Shown here one piece after another: positions 1-30,869 of a stretch of DNA of 64,000 nt. The DNA lies in contig CP034993.1 of the NCBI GenBank assembly GCA_004026145.2, positions 14,841,637 through 14,905,636 on the forward strand, given 5' to 3'. Every line of letters starts with the position of its first letter. The first letter of the stretch is position 1. A model generated the notes under the pieces. That model ran no database searches and had not been told where the DNA came from. It saw only the letters and a list, made by a program, of their open reading frames with translations. Origin of the DNA: Takifugu bimaculatus (Eukaryota; Chordata; Actinopteri; Tetraodontiformes; Tetraodontidae). The translations under genes were made by a program, and so were the position numbers.

Positions 1-2079
1 AATTCGGTTTTCAATCAAATGAAAGCGCTAAAGCTCACAGGGTTTTAATGGAGATGCTAATCGTTACTGTCAAATGAGACCATCTGATTGTTCCAGCTCT
101 GCTGGGTGGAACCATCTAAGTGTGTGAGTATGCTGAAGCACTTTGTATTTCCCACAACCTAGCGTGCACTGTTGTGCATCCCTGCTGGATTCTGGTCATT
201 TCTGCTCCCACAGTCATGCACGTGGGTGCACATAAGGACGTCTGACTGCTTCTATGACTGACGCTGGTGGGTAACGACTATCCGGTCCAGCCTGGTTTCG
301 ACACCATTATGTATAACTGTTTTCATCATTAATATTAAGGTGCAAGTGTCTCCAAGCTGTTCTGTGAGAATCACCGTGGAGACGAGTGTGCAGCCCACCC
401 CCCAATCAGAGGGTGAATGTATCCCCGGGGGAAAGAAAAGCAGATCGGCGCCTCCTCTTGATCACCAGCAGCGATGGCGGTGACGAGGGCTTCAGCCAGC
501 GCCCAGCTTATGGCTTCTGACAAGTGTGTGATGGGGAGTTATCAGGGTTGCCAGAGGTTCCCGGCAGCAGCTCTGCACGACAGGGCGAGAACGTGTTTGA
601 CTGCGTGTTGGACGCTCCCTTATAATCACTGCATAACCGCAGTCGGGGTTTGGTTCAGTCATTTAACCGTAAACACGCGCTGCAAGTTAAGAAAGTCCTC
701 CCTCACATAAATTCTCATGTACAAGCATACATTTCTCCAATTAGCCCCCACAACCCGAATAAACAGATACATACATGCACAAACAGGAGCCTCGGTCATA
801 AGTGTAGCTCATGCGCACAGTTGATTAGGATCATTAATTATGGCAAAGGCCTCGTCGCCCACCCCTACCTCGGCAATTAATGTTCTCCCAGGCGCACGAG
901 GCCTTTAACCAACATCTCTGTCGTCCACCTGACCGAGGACGAGTTCATTTAAATCAGCTCAACCGTGTTCCCGTTCAGCCCCCGTGGGCGAAGGAGACGC
1001 ACAAAAAATGGCTTTAAATCCACATAAACGTGTGTTTGGGGCTTTCTGTGCGTGCGCCAGCTGAAATATTCTATTCACAGCCAATTTACAGCAGGATAAA
1101 CATGCCGCCGACGGGTGAATACCTTTATTTTGCAAGTTATTATTGGGTACTGGGAGCACATTTCATGGGGACGTTCAGAGTCCCCACAGCGATAGTAACT
1201 CTGGGTCATTGCACTGTGTTTGCAGCAGGGGAGATGAAAAAGAGAGCCTGAGATTATTGCATGCACGGGAATAAGTGAGAATCAATGAATATGTTCCCCC
1301 CCCTCCTGGTGGCCTCCCTGTTGGACAGCACTGCTGGGGGAGCTTCCATTACCCCCCATCATCTTAACATTCATTCTGCTTCTGTTTAGAATCCAAATAA
1401 AAATCGAGTGTATGTAATGGCGCTCCGATGGGCGAAGGTCCTGAGGACGCCGCTCTGAGCCGAGCTCTTTCTCTTTTGGTTTACTCCAACATGGGAAGCA
1501 GCAGCCGCCGGTCAGGCCGTGACGAACCCCCGGCGACCGTCCGCTCATTTCCTCGCCACTTTATAAAAGCAAGTAATGGCTCATCTCCTGTAAAGGTAGC
1601 AGGACTCATGGCACCTTCCACACCCCCCCACCTCAGTATTTTAGTGTAATCCTGCTGGCAAACACACGGCTTCCCCGGTGGAGATAATTCCGAGAAGCCC
1701 GTGCTGGGATGGAGAAGAAGCCGGTTGGAGCTTCGCAGGCCGCTCCTTTGTTTCTTTTGTTTGTTTGTGAGGGTGAGCGCGCTCAGCGTGTGTTAGCGGA
1801 ACGTGCGGGCCTCATTACATGCTCAGCACGCCGGCGTTCGAACAAATTGCAGAACAAAAGCAATCACCAGTCATGTCAACATACTCCCCTGAATCATCCT
1901 CTTGCTTATCTGCCCTCGCCATCTCTAATCAGGGGTGAAGTGAGATTCGTGGGAGCTTAAATCAATAGTGTATTTGTCTTATTAAAGCTCATCTGCCCAC
2001 GACGCAGCTGTTTCTTCACACCAGGAAGTAGTTGAAGCTGGTTGGATTTGGCCCAGTGGGCTGAGATGGGGAGCGTGCG

Positions 2080-2087
2080 TGACGTCA
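2080..2087. promoter_or_regulatory. Palindromic CRE octamer TGACGTCA
   Basis: An exact TGACGTCA, the full CREB/ATF site, followed within 12 bases by a half site (GCGTCA). Intronic location; function not shown by sequence alone. Confidence 0.35.
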
Positions 2088-3960
2088 TTCGTGGCGTCAG
2101 GTTGTAATGGCCGTTGTTGTACAGCGACAGTTTCACAGGTATTTCATCTCCATGGTAACGCACTGCTCTGAATGAGGGTGCTCATGATTTCTCCTAACAG
2201 AAGTGAGTTTTTTTGTCCCCCCCCCTTCCAACAACGTCCTCATCGATGTTTTCATTCTAATGGTGAGGTTTTAGGGAAGCGGCGCCGTTCCTCAGAAGCC
2301 TCCCGCGCTGGAACAGCCTGAGAAAACCGGAGTTTTCATCTCCGTTTGCCACATGCAGGTGATTCGTCACACAGGGTTCACACCCATCCAGACGTGCGAG
2401 GCACCTTCTGCTGCTTTGATACGATAAGCCTTTTCTTTAATGTTTCAGCCCCTTTAAGTTACATCTGAAAGTACACTAAAGAGCCACCAGCTATCAAAGC
2501 AGAGCGGCGGCGTCTCCTGTGTCACGACAGGTTCAAACGGGCGCCCGCGGACAGGCCGCCGTCTGTACGGCTGCTTCCTGCTTCCTGCCGAGGCTGTTAT
2601 CTGTTGTTTGAGGCTAAGGAATCTGCGTGATGCTCATTGAGAAAAGGAGCCACACGACCCGTGTCTGTAAGATCCAGCTGTTTGGGAAAACAACCTCCGG
2701 ATATCGAATAAATGTATGTGAAGACAGCGAATCTGTGCTGATATTCAGAAATGCCGAGTCACTGAGGGATGAACTGGAGGAAGACGGTTCCCAATCTGAC
2801 AATGGAAGAGTCGGAGCGCATTTTGAGGAGCCGGGAAATCTGGTTTTCAGTATCTTCTCATTTCATCAGACATTTTGCTGTTCCTGATCATTCGTGCACA
2901 TTGGAAAGGATCCAAGTCGGATAAACGCACGCGCAGAGCAAAATAAGCAGGGGAAATAGTGTTGAAAGAACAGGGCTGTTCTTTTTTGAAGCAAGGTCTT
3001 TTAAATACTTTCAATTTGGTTTATTTTGCAGAGTGAAGCATGAAGGACTTTTCTCCCACTTTGCACAATTCTCTTTAGGGAGGTCCTTGAAATAACTTTG
3101 AATTCTACATCAAACAACGGTTTTGCACAGCGGGTTATTTCGGTATCTGGGGTAACCCAGCTGCAGAACAACAGCGTTCTCCTGCTTAAGCCTTTTTTTT
3201 TTTAAATATTTGGCGTAAAGCAAAATCCCAGTTCACAAAAGAACCTTTTCCTTTTGTTCAGACTTCATTTTGAGGAGACATAAGCAAAACATCCCCCAAA
3301 TTAAAGGTTTGGTGCTTGTTGAAAATAAGGATTTACAAACACGTAATTTCATTTACACTGTTGATTTTTGGATATTTGAAGAGACAAAACAGCTTCAGAT
3401 ATGGAGCAGCACATGTTGAGGCAGCCTCGCAGATTTCAAGGCTTTTTTATTCCATTCTGGTTTAATGTCATTGTATTTACTTCAGCATTTAGCTATTAGA
3501 GCTATTAGGCGATTGAACGCTGCTGGCAGCGTTGGAGCTGATGGAAGCCCGCACGCCGCACGCTCCACCTTATTTAAATGGAATTAAACAAGGTGGTCGG
3601 GGCCAACCTGTAACTTACATATGGAATGATGTGAAGCCAGTCTCAACCACATTAGTGATGAGAAGAACAACAACACCCTCAGATTTATTAGCATAATTGC
3701 AGACCTTGGTTATTACGCACTTGTGTTATTCCAAAGCTACGGCCGGCGCTGGTCTCTCATTACACCGAAACAGAAGACAAAAGGTGGGCAGCTCTCGGCA
3801 GAACGTCTACATGTTGTGAAAGAGCTGTCAGGGATTTGATATGCAGGCCAACGAGCCGCATGTGGACACCCGCACGCAGGAGCTGCAGCGCCAGTCCGAG
3901 GGTGGGGAACGCTTCCGCTCGGCTCCGTCGGTAGTCCGGCATCTTGGCCTTCTAAAACGG

Positions 3961-3968
3961 TGACGTCA
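3961..3968. promoter_or_regulatory. Second palindromic CRE octamer TGACGTCA
   Basis: An exact TGACGTCA, 1.9 kb downstream of the first. About one such octamer is expected by chance in a window this size, so two this close is mildly suggestive only. Confidence 0.3.
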
Positions 3969-4479
3969 GCACGGCTGCGGATCCAAAGCTTCCGCAGAAC
4001 TCTTCTCCCAGATGAGTGTTCCAGCCCGCGGCCCCTCGCAGGAAGACTCATTTAAGAGGAACCAGCATCAGGTCGCGTCTTTATGAACCGGTGACGAACA
4101 GTTTCACCTGCAGCGGCTTTTATTTAGAGGCTCTCGAGGGATCTTTTTCAGAGAGAATAATGGTGCCGAAGCGGACCTAAACACAATAGTGTATCTGGGC
4201 CAGCGGCGCTGTAATTGCTCATGTGAGACAACATCACATGTAACCCTGCAACAACAAAAAAAAACAAAAATGTGCAGATTCTTTTAGCAAAGCGACCCAA
4301 CAGAAGTGGAGGGACGGCGGTTTCCTAAAGGCACCTTTTAAAGCGTAAAACACTTCCCCCCCCCCACAAAGGTGTCAGCCACAGAACAAACAATCTGAAG
4401 CGCTCCTTTCTGCTGCATGATCCAAGCACATCAGCCGCTTATTTGCTGGGTGAATTTTCTGATTTGTTGTGTTTGGCAG

Positions 4480-5280
4480 CCGGCGGCCCCCTCAGGCTGC
4501 TGCACGCTGCGCTACATCTGAGGTATCTGCGCTTGACGGACAGGTAGCTGGGTGCGATCCCCCCCCCCGACCCATTTTGAATGCGCTCCCCATGCAGCCT
4601 GCGCGTCTCACCCCCGGTGCACGGCGGCCCGGCGCCTTCGCGCTCGGGGGAGGATGTGACAGAAACGCGCAGGTGGGCGCCCACCCGCCACTCGCTGCTT
4701 TCGTGGTGGAGGCTCACCCGACAACACGCTTGATCTGTCACGCGGAGGGAAAGAGCAGGTACACTCAGGGCGCGCCCCCCTCCTTTGTTCTCAGCCATTT
4801 GACGGGTTAATGCGTTTAAAAAGGTGGCGTTGGGGACGTCAAAGATGACTGGCGCGCACCTGCCGCGTCCAACTTCCTGCCGAAGTCAGACCTCTTTTAC
4901 TCGTTTGGGTTCTTTGCCGTGAACCTACGAGTGGCGCCGACGCCGATTTGAAGGGTTTGGCCACAAGTGTGTTTGTCAGCCTGTCTAAATGTGCGCGAGC
5001 GTGTTCGCCGGGGAGGCGCGGCGTCGATCTCCGTCGAGCTTTTCCTCTCCAGCCTTCTGTGTCCGACGTGCGCTGCTTTAGCCAGCCCCAGCGGACTGAA
5101 AGAGTCACTAATGGCCGCTCGTTATAGAGAAACACTGACATGAAACAGGTCCTAATGAGCCATTTTCTGTTTAGTTTCCTCGCTCCGTCTCTCCGACTGT
5201 CTGCAGGTCATTATTATTGGTGGGGAATTGATTGGCAGCAGCGGCGGGCCCCCACCCGCGCGGGCTCCGAGATATTCTGG
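4480..5280. promoter_or_regulatory. CpG-rich intronic segment
   Basis: Dense CG dinucleotides and GC-rich runs (ggcggcccggcgcc near 4622, gccggggaggcgcggcgtcg near 5007) stand out from neighbouring AT-rich sequence. There is no convincing TATA box or coding exon. It could be an intronic CpG island or internal promoter. Confidence 0.35.
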
Positions 5281-6587
5281 GTGATTGCTAAGTCGCTGCA
5301 GCAAGGGCAGCTTTGTTAGGATGTTTGCAGCTGTGGGGTGTGTGAATGCTCCGCATTAGGGACTCGGGCTGGTCCACAGGGGGTTTGTGGGCTCTGCGTG
5401 TTACAGAAAGACATAGAACATCCCAAGGTTTCAGTTTCCTCCTAACCAACTATTATTTCCCCTCAGCAGATTTCACAGAAAGGCCTTTTTTACATTTGTG
5501 GAAATTTGGGAGAAACCAAAGCAGGAAGCTATTTAATCTGGCATTTTCATGCTGTGTTGAAGCTCTAGAGAATCTCATCACGGAGATCATCTGTGCCGTC
5601 ATATTAAAGGACATTTTTATTAAAAACATGATTCTGCCAGAGCTGTGCTGATGGAGATTAAATGGTGGTGTGATTGAACCAGAGGAATTAGCTTAAATCC
5701 TATTTCCCATTCGATTCACAGCCAGAAAGGAGAAAGAACCAACACAAAAAGGCCAAATACATATTTCCTTTTCACTCGGTACTTTAGGTGCCCCACAATC
5801 CAAAGGCTCTGTACACTGAGGAGCATCTCAGGAACCTTTGCTGAATTGACCCAGCAGAAACCAGACATATTGTCTGGTGGTGAGTGGTGACCTGTGCACG
5901 GTGCATTTGTGAACAGAAAGGCAGCTTTGTTTGCCGTTTTTCTATCTTATTATGATGTGCAGCTCCAGTCAGTTTGACCTTCCCAGACGAAGATGGCTGG
6001 CAGACACACGCGAGCCGCGGCTGAATATGAAACGACTTTATAGCTGCCACCAACAAACGGCCACTTTGACTGCCCCGCGGGCGGCGAGACCCTGTACCAT
6101 GATTACAGAAATCCCGATTCCAGATGAGAAAGGATTGGAGTATTATTTAAAATCAATGGATAGACAATGTTTTCCACCGTGGTGCGAACGTGTTCTGTGA
6201 GCTGGAGGTGAAAACAGCACGAGTCCATCCATCTTCTGAAGAAGCAGCAGCATGAGGGATTCACTGAAGTCGTGCACACGTTGTGTTTTATGCCCGATGT
6301 GAAATTGGGCGTCCTCATGAGAGCCAGTCAGTCTTCCCTCCAATGACCAGGCTGCATTTTCCCTCCCGTCAAAAGCACACGCTGGTGTTTGGTTCCTGTT
6401 TGAACGCTAATGAAAAGGTCTCCACACAGCTGCAGATTTGCTTTCAGTTCTGTGGAAATGATTGATAGCATCTCCCAGTAGGATTTGTAGCCGGTTCCTG
6501 TACTCGCGGCTATTTTGAACATGCAGCCGTCATGGGTTATGCTAGCTTTCTGAATTCCTTGTGGGCGTGTGTTTGTGTGCATTCCAG

Positions 6588-23766
<17,179 letters not shown>

Positions 23767-24440
23767 AACCAGAGGAGGGCTGAAGTGTTGGACGATGGTT
23801 TAGAGCAGTCGCGGAGCAGCGGTGGTGGGTTCGGGGGGGTATTTCGGCGAGGTTCTCGTTGTCATGGATCCCAGTCGAGAGCCTCATACCTTTTTGGAAA
23901 AATTTGTAAACATTGTAGATTTAAGGAGGACTTCACCACGTTTGCCTCATTGCTACTTGTTTTTTCCTTTCCTGGTGAAATTAACTTGATAGATGAGAAC
24001 AAACTGATGTTTTTAGGCTGCACAGATTTTATCCACTCGCGTACTTAAAGAGATTATCGGAGAAGAGAAGAATTGTAATGTCACAAGCGTTCTAATTTGA
24101 GCATGTGTTTGTTTTCCATTTGTTCGATGGTTGCTGAAATATTTGCTTCATTTTCTCAAGTGAATTTGTTCCGGAATGGTCACATCCGTTGTTTTCTGCA
24201 CACCAACCGGTTTTTAAGCGGTCATTTTTTTTTTGTAAGAAAATATCTATAAATTGAACAAACATATTCCGGAGAGCTCCAGAAAACAAAAATCACACTC
24301 CCAATCTGTTACCTGTCCTTTTATTTTTATAATGCTGTCGTTTGTGAAAGAAAGTTGCAAAAACACATAAATATGAAATGTATAAAATGTAAAATGCAAT
24401 TTGTTAATACTCTAAATAAAATACATTTTTATGTGTGGTC
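23767..24440 (+). other. brinp3: brinp3 3' UTR
   Basis: This is AT-rich sequence directly after the stop codon, with several U-rich stretches. The only good polyadenylation hexamer follows at 24415-24420, giving a 3' UTR of about 670 nt. The exact cleavage site is inferred. Confidence 0.7.
24415..24440 (+). terminator. Polyadenylation signal of brinp3
   Basis: AATAAA lies at 24415-24420, followed by a T-rich then GT-rich element (atttttatgtgtggtc) within about 25 bases. That is the usual arrangement of signal, cleavage site and downstream element. Confidence 0.7.
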
Positions 24441-27400
24441 TACAGGGGGTGCACCTTTTGTTCATCACCTTTAAAGATAGTTGCGCAAGAGCGACTTCAT
24501 CCTTTAACCAGCTTATCGATAACGCCTGAGCTGTTCTGCTCCACGCTCCTGCGCTCTTCTTTATTGCCACAGTGGCTTTGATGACAAATAACCATTTGAT
24601 ATTTTACACTTTTAAATTTCATTTCTGACTGCCACACTACATAGTTTTGGCTAACGCTGAAGGCGTGACTGTATACCCATACGGTATGACGGGACAAGCC
24701 GAGTTCTTTATTGTGCGTTGCCGTCGCCCATTTGTCACGCTGGAGTCACCTTCTCATGCGGGACAGTGGACACCAACATTGTTCAGCAATGAGCAGCTTA
24801 AAAGGAGATATTTCATGCCAATAAATGCTGCCGTTGGAAACTTTAAACAGTAAAGAGTTTGTGTTACGGTATTGTGGCCCACAGAAAGACGGGTTTCTCA
24901 TGAACGCCACATTAGTCTGGACATAAACGGCAAAATGAGGATGGACAATTTCTGAAATGTCAAATGCATTAATTTCTAAATCACTTTATTAGCCGACATA
25001 TATCAAGAATATGTAAAAGGCAGCTAAGCCAGCCTGGGCTAGGTCCCCATACATCAGGTAATAAGTAGCTTCTGTGCAATGTTAGATTTATGACAGTTCT
25101 GGTTTGAATTGTGAAAGAAACCAGTGGTTAATGCCTTGTTACAGCATCCAATAATCTGCCAGAAGAAGAGAAGCGGAGCGAGTTCCAGGCATCAGATGTC
25201 TTTTTGATTTGTGCTGATGGAGTACTGCTGAAGGGAGCGAGGAAGACACCGCATCAAAGCTCCCGTCTCAGATGGTTCTTCCCCAGGTTTGCAGTCTGTT
25301 GCAATTTGGTGGGGTTTATATCTCACTCCAAGCTGTGAAATAAAAGCAGCATCCCCCCAGAGTCCTTTGTGCAGTATGGGTGTGTGCTCTGCCGCCTGCC
25401 TTGTCCACAGGCAGTCTTGCTCCTGTGATGTTTAACCGTTCCACCTGATGAAAGCAGACAATCTGCAAATGCAAGTCTGGAAGTCGACATTTTGCTTCCT
25501 TTCCGCCAGGATCGTTACAGATACCCCGCCCATTTTGACGAGAGCCTCATCAAATCTAAATGAAGAGCTTGACTTCAATGAGCTCTTATTTAGAATTCCA
25601 ACCTCGTATGAACGACAGCAAGTCGACAATTGTCTTTGACTTTTGACTCAGCAGACATAAACCTGGTGTCTAAAAGTAAAATATGAGAAAGGTTGAAATG
25701 ATGGGGGCCTGGAGCATGTCCACGTGCAGCTCCTTCTGTATGGATTCACACCAGAAAAGAACTCTTCATAATCAGTTGTGTCAAAGAGGATTAGATCCGA
25801 GGCCATTTGTGCCAAACCAAATTCAAAATTTGGTTGTTTGCTGTGTTGAGTCCTTCCATGCAGATCATCAATCACTCGGACAGAAAAATCAATCGTTTGC
25901 AGCTCTTTGGTTTTTGGGACGTGATTAAATGATGCGAGGTTTCTGTTGGTGCAGAGAGGAATGAGACCCTGGCCTTGAGACAAAAATGGAAGCCCCAGCA
26001 TTACTGGGACCAGAGCGGGAGGACAGCAGCTTTCTTTGGTGCTAAAACAAGCAGGGGTGGAAAATATTGCTGGTGAATTCCAGCTGCCAGCAGTGATGTC
26101 TCCATCTGCTCCTTCCCCTTCCGGTGCTTGATTTTCAGGGTAACCTTCCCAGAGACATCCTGGTTTTCCCACCATTTGGGACGGACTACAGGAAAAACCA
26201 AATCCCGTAGCTTTTTCCGCTGTGCAGCAGAAGACATCTGTCCTCTTTCTTTCAGCAACAATATATAAAACGTGAGTTGTTTTTCTCTCTGGTACTTTGC
26301 AGTCGTTAAGTTGTCTGATCTTTGTTTCTCCAATATATATAAAACTCAATTGTGGGATGTTTTATAAGCATCCTTTCAGCTACATCTGCATACTTTGTTA
26401 GCATCTAAACTTGCACAATTTAAAGAAATACGTTTGAACTCGACAGATTCCCAAGAAGAGCAAAAAGAGGTAAAAGTGTAAGTTATGGCTTCACAAAATC
26501 CCCAAAGGTAGATTTTCTCAGGTTGTCAAAACATATCCTCAATCAGTATGCGCCGCTTTGCTTTTACCGTTCAGCGGTGTCTTGCTTCTTCTCAGACTAC
26601 TCGTAACAGCTTTTCCCCACAGAGCGATCTGTATGGCATTCTGAAAACGTACTTCATAGTTCAGCGCACGAGCTACAATCAGACAATTCCCATTGTGACC
26701 TGGAGAGTCGCAACCCTTCCTGCAGGAGTGCGAACACTCATAATGCTTTAATGGGGTTCTAAAACATAATGTTCGAGAATAAGAAAGCCATCTGCACAGG
26801 AGGTGCTCAGTGAAGGTGACAATTTTACCATCAGTTGGTCCTTAGAGGAAACATTTCCCTGAAAAAACCATCACAACCACGCCGAGACCTGAACCAGAGA
26901 GATGGAGGCGCCTTGTGACTAAGATAAGGGGAGGGGGACAAATGGAACAAATGCTTGAAACACAACCAAGTCATGAAGGTCATTTTCATTCAGGTGGCCC
27001 CTACCAAGTGCTCGAAAAAATGTTTTGGTGGAGCTTATTTTTATGCACATAATCTTTCTCCCTGCCAGAGGCATAAGTGAATCCAACTCTGCAGCAATAA
27101 AACTAAATTAATGGACTGGACTCATTGGAATACATAGAGGGCTAATTTCTTCTGAAGGTAACATTAAAACAGAATGTGTAATTGCTGCAGAGGCCTATAA
27201 AAATTGTGATTTGGTCTGCCAAATGCAAATGTGTTCCTCCATCAGCTCTGCCAACTTCGGCTAAATCAGGACCTCCAAACTGGATAAGAGGCTGTTTATT
27301 TTCCTTAAATCTCGACGCCTTTAGGCTACATCTGAAGACCCTACATGTGATAGAGGAACAGAAAAGAAATAAACCCTTGTAAATATCCTTAAGAAGTTCC

Positions 27401-27589
27401 TACCAGCTTTTAATGGCTTTTAGTAACAAGCGAGTGCCGCTCTCACTAAGATAATCAGCACATATAAAACACCCAATTAAAAAAACAGTGTAGGCGGTGA
27501 AAAAGCACAGTCAGAAACTGATCCAAAATGTCCCCACATCAGTGCCAAATCCTCACTTATAACCTAATTACTAATGTTTATGTCCGGAG
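24441..27589. other. Intergenic, no gene recognised
   Basis: Downstream flank of brinp3. The only notable frame is a 233-codon minus-strand open frame (25648-26349) with no recognisable domain. No mobile element recognised. Confidence 0.5.
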
Positions 27590-28160
27590 AAGCTGCTCAA
27601 ATTCAGAAGTCAGCGTTCGCTCACATTCTGCCCACGCATAGGTGAAGGGGCTCCGCAGCAGCTTAAAGTTCTACTTTGTTTTGATGGAACCAAGCAGTTA
27701 CATTACATTTCCATCTCAGAAACCTTCATAAAACTCATCAGCCAACAGTTTGGCTTTTAGTGCAGCACGCATCGGTCAAAGAACCGTCTCAGTCAGTTGA
27801 AAGGATTCATTAGAAATGAAGCCAGGCACCATTACATGTCAGTTAAATGCAAGTTTGAGGATAAAAACCCACCAGAGCCGTAGACTGTTGGCAAAATTGG
27901 ACCTCTGATTCTCAAAGCTCTTAAGTGGAAGCAGGAGTCACCACTCAGTCAAAACAGGGACATCTTTTTATTTTAAAGGGGAATGCATTGTGTGAGAGCC
28001 TGCTGATAGGACATCATTCCTTCAGAATACGAACCATGTCTTTACCGTAGCAGCTGTCTCGAGCACATCCCAGTTTGCCCTTTTGCCCAACCTACTTATG
28101 CAAGCCAAAGATAGGGAGGAAAGTATTTTGTGTCTGTTTCCATCCCAATTGCTTATGATA
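27590..28160 (+). repeat. Copy 1 of a diverged direct duplication
   Basis: Shares ordered blocks with 29480-29965: aactcatcagccaacagtt, cattagaaatg(a/g)agccag, aatgcaagtttgagga, caaagctcttaagtggaagc, and ccaattgctt(a/c)tgatagcag. Insertions and substitutions separate the blocks. Confidence 0.8.
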
Positions 28161-28555
28161 GCAGGAGCACCAGGGTCTCCACTGGGACCAAGAAATGCTC
28201 ATTTGAAAAATCACCCAGATGTTCACGGAGGTTGCCAACCTCAATTTTTGATGCAGTAGCTCATTTTGTGGGTCTTCCTCAGGAGGCGCAGCCCAACCTC
28301 ACCGGCAGCCTACGCACAGTAGCCAGCCAATTATCCACCCCTCTTCCTGCACCTGCCCACTGCTGCCCTGCGTGTGGGTCTGCCATCCTACTCCGAGCCA
28401 GGGAGCAATCGAAGCTGATAACCTTATACAGCTCATCTTGGAGAAAAGTTTTAGGCTCTTCTCTTCATGAAGAGTTTTAGGCTTCAGTACATACTGAAGT
28501 GGACAGAACACCAGCCTCCATGTTGTTCAGAGACAGGGCAGATCAGCCATATTGA

Positions 28556-28665
<110 letters not shown>

Positions 28666-29479
28666 TCAAGACTAGTAGGTAGTCTGTATTCATTATCTTG
28701 TATTTTTACGTATTTTTGAACACATTCAATGACACATTTTAAAACTTTGATTTTTTTTGTAGACTTGAGTGACATCAAGTTTGTGCTTTTCTTGATAATA
28801 CCAATTTTCCCTCTCTGCATTTACGTTTGTTAAAACTGAAGCGGTGCTTCAGAAAGCACATTGACTGGTCCCGAATTTTAAAAAGCAAAGACTGATCAGT
28901 GATTCGGCCCAATACAACCCCCACCCCCACCCCCCCTCCACCATTTCAGCCTTCCATTGCTACAAATCTCTATTTTGTTCAGACCTCTGGAATAAAATAA
29001 TCTGCACTGCTTTCTCCCCGACTGCTGCTAATGGACTGTGTAATGCGGTGGATGCCGCCTGGCTTGCAGTTCCATTATGGGGCATCTGCTCATGAGATGG
29101 CGAAATCTTGAAGCAAAGCAGATCAGAGGTGTTGAAAACAAAACTCAGCTTCCACATTTCTTTTCCAAGCCACAATAATCCAGTGCTTAATGGCGACTGC
29201 TGCCATGGAGCCCCATCCGCACGACACGGAGACGGAGAGGTAAGAGGAGGAACTGTGAGGAGTGTTCAGGGATAAAGCGACTGCAGACAGATGACGTGAA
29301 AATGGCCCCTACGTGTTATAAACACGGAAGATAACATTTAACATTCTGATAACAGGATGAATACAAGGACCAGAAATCTGCAACCAGTCTCCATCTTTTT
29401 GCGTCAGCCTCCGCTGCGACATCCCAGAAACAGAATGAATGGTGAATGTCAGCGGTAAGCAGAGCAGACCAGAGAATAA

Positions 29480-29965
29480 GTGTAAGCTGCCAGAGTTCAC
29501 GGTCGTATTCTGCATCAGTACACAGGATGAGGGGATATACAGCAGCTTACAGCAGGGGATTATATTTACATATCTCAGAAATCTTCACACAACTCATCAG
29601 CCAACAGTTTTCATTAGAAATGGAGCCAGACACTTTCAAGTTTCTGTTGAATGCAAGTTTGAGGATTAAAAAAATCCAAAAGAGCTTTAGACCGCTGCGA
29701 AATCTGGACCTCAGAATTTCAAAGCTCTTAAGTGGAAGCGGGAGTCACCACACAGTCTAAACAGTCCTGACTAAAAAAAATATATATATCAAAGTTTGTG
29801 ACTGCAATATAAAAGGGAAATGCAGGATATAAGAGGAGACAACAGTAATCACATAAGTCCTCAGATCATGATTTGTGTATTGTTGCAGCAGTCTCGTGCA
29901 CAGTGCCACAGCTATGGAGAAACACGTTTAGCGTCCAATTGCTTCTGATAGCAGCAGGTTCTGTT
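29480..29965 (+). repeat. Copy 2 of the diverged direct duplication
   Basis: Same order and orientation as 27590-28160, about 1.8 kb downstream, lacking a block of about 55 bases (27767-27820) present in copy 1. It could be a segmental duplication or two copies of an unnamed dispersed repeat. Confidence 0.8.
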
Positions 29966-30869
29966 CTGATACAATATTTTGGTTCGTGATAAACACAAAA
30001 CAACAAATCCACAACCAGCCGCCATCTTTGTACCTCAGCGTCGTGGCCGGCCCGCGCTGGGTTCTTGTGCCAGCTCCATAGTGAGTTCTGCCAGTTTTCC
30101 ATTAAAACACAGCTCAGACGACCATTGAAAATACCAGGAAATGAGACCAAATCATGAAGCAGACAAGGCTCCGCCCCTCTGACAGTAAACTCAAGCAGCA
30201 ACACAAGACGCATCAGCCTATTCTGGCAGTTCACTTCACCAACAGGCACAAACGTGCACAGCATGCTTATTAATACCACTGAGGCTGTGAGCGCATTAGT
30301 GGACTCCCATTCAAACAGTTATTGTTTAATTCATCTGGGTAATAATCCACCCAAAACATGGCTGCAGTCACTAATATTAGTGTGTATCAAGCAGGTGTTC
30401 TCTGCTCACTGTGACGCCTCAAATTACATTAATCACCTGACAATAAGCTGTAACAGCAGTTTTAATGAGAAGAAGAAGAGCTGATCTAATTGGCCATGAC
30501 TGATCAGCTGTGAAACACCTTCTAATTATTTATTCCTCCTACTTCATCACCATGCCGGCATGAATTCCCCACCCTCATCAGTATTAAATAAAGCACACAG
30601 GGAGTTCACCCTTTCTGCTCCCATCAAACATATATGGCAGCCTTTTTTGTTTGTTTGGTTGGTTGAAGGGTTTTTCTGTATTTTCTTTCTTTTTTTTTTT
30701 AAAGAAAATACTCCTAAATTCTGGTTCAATTCCTTCCAAAAATAAGCGGTGACAGATCGTGATCCAACACGAATAAACAAATTTCATCTCACTCCAACTT
30801 TATATCGCGATCAAGAGCATTTTCAACAGAAAACCCGGAGCAAGCAAGAGCAGCAAAGAAAGCCCCCTT
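29966..30869. other. Intergenic, no gene recognised
   Basis: AT-rich. A short stretch near 30005-30045 (acaaccagccgccatctttg) resembles 29380-29415 (gcaaccagtctccatctttt), perhaps part of the same repeat family as the duplication. Poly-T/A tracts at 30690-30705. Confidence 0.5.

Larger units (their letters stand above)
1..6587 (+). other. Intron of brinp3 upstream of exon A (partial)
   Basis: No exon encoding the missing BRINP N-terminus (signal peptide, start of MACPF) is recognisable here, so the sequence is taken as the 3' end of a large intron. It is CpG-rich for fish intronic DNA in several places (about 2270-2560, 4480-5280). Short open frames here, for example 2627-2887 and 4469-4810, resemble no family I know. 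Confidence 0.6.

Noticed and set aside
2627..2887. 86-codon + strand frame that looks moderately protein-like
   Set aside because: No match to the missing BRINP N-terminus or any domain I know, and it is within the range of chance frames.
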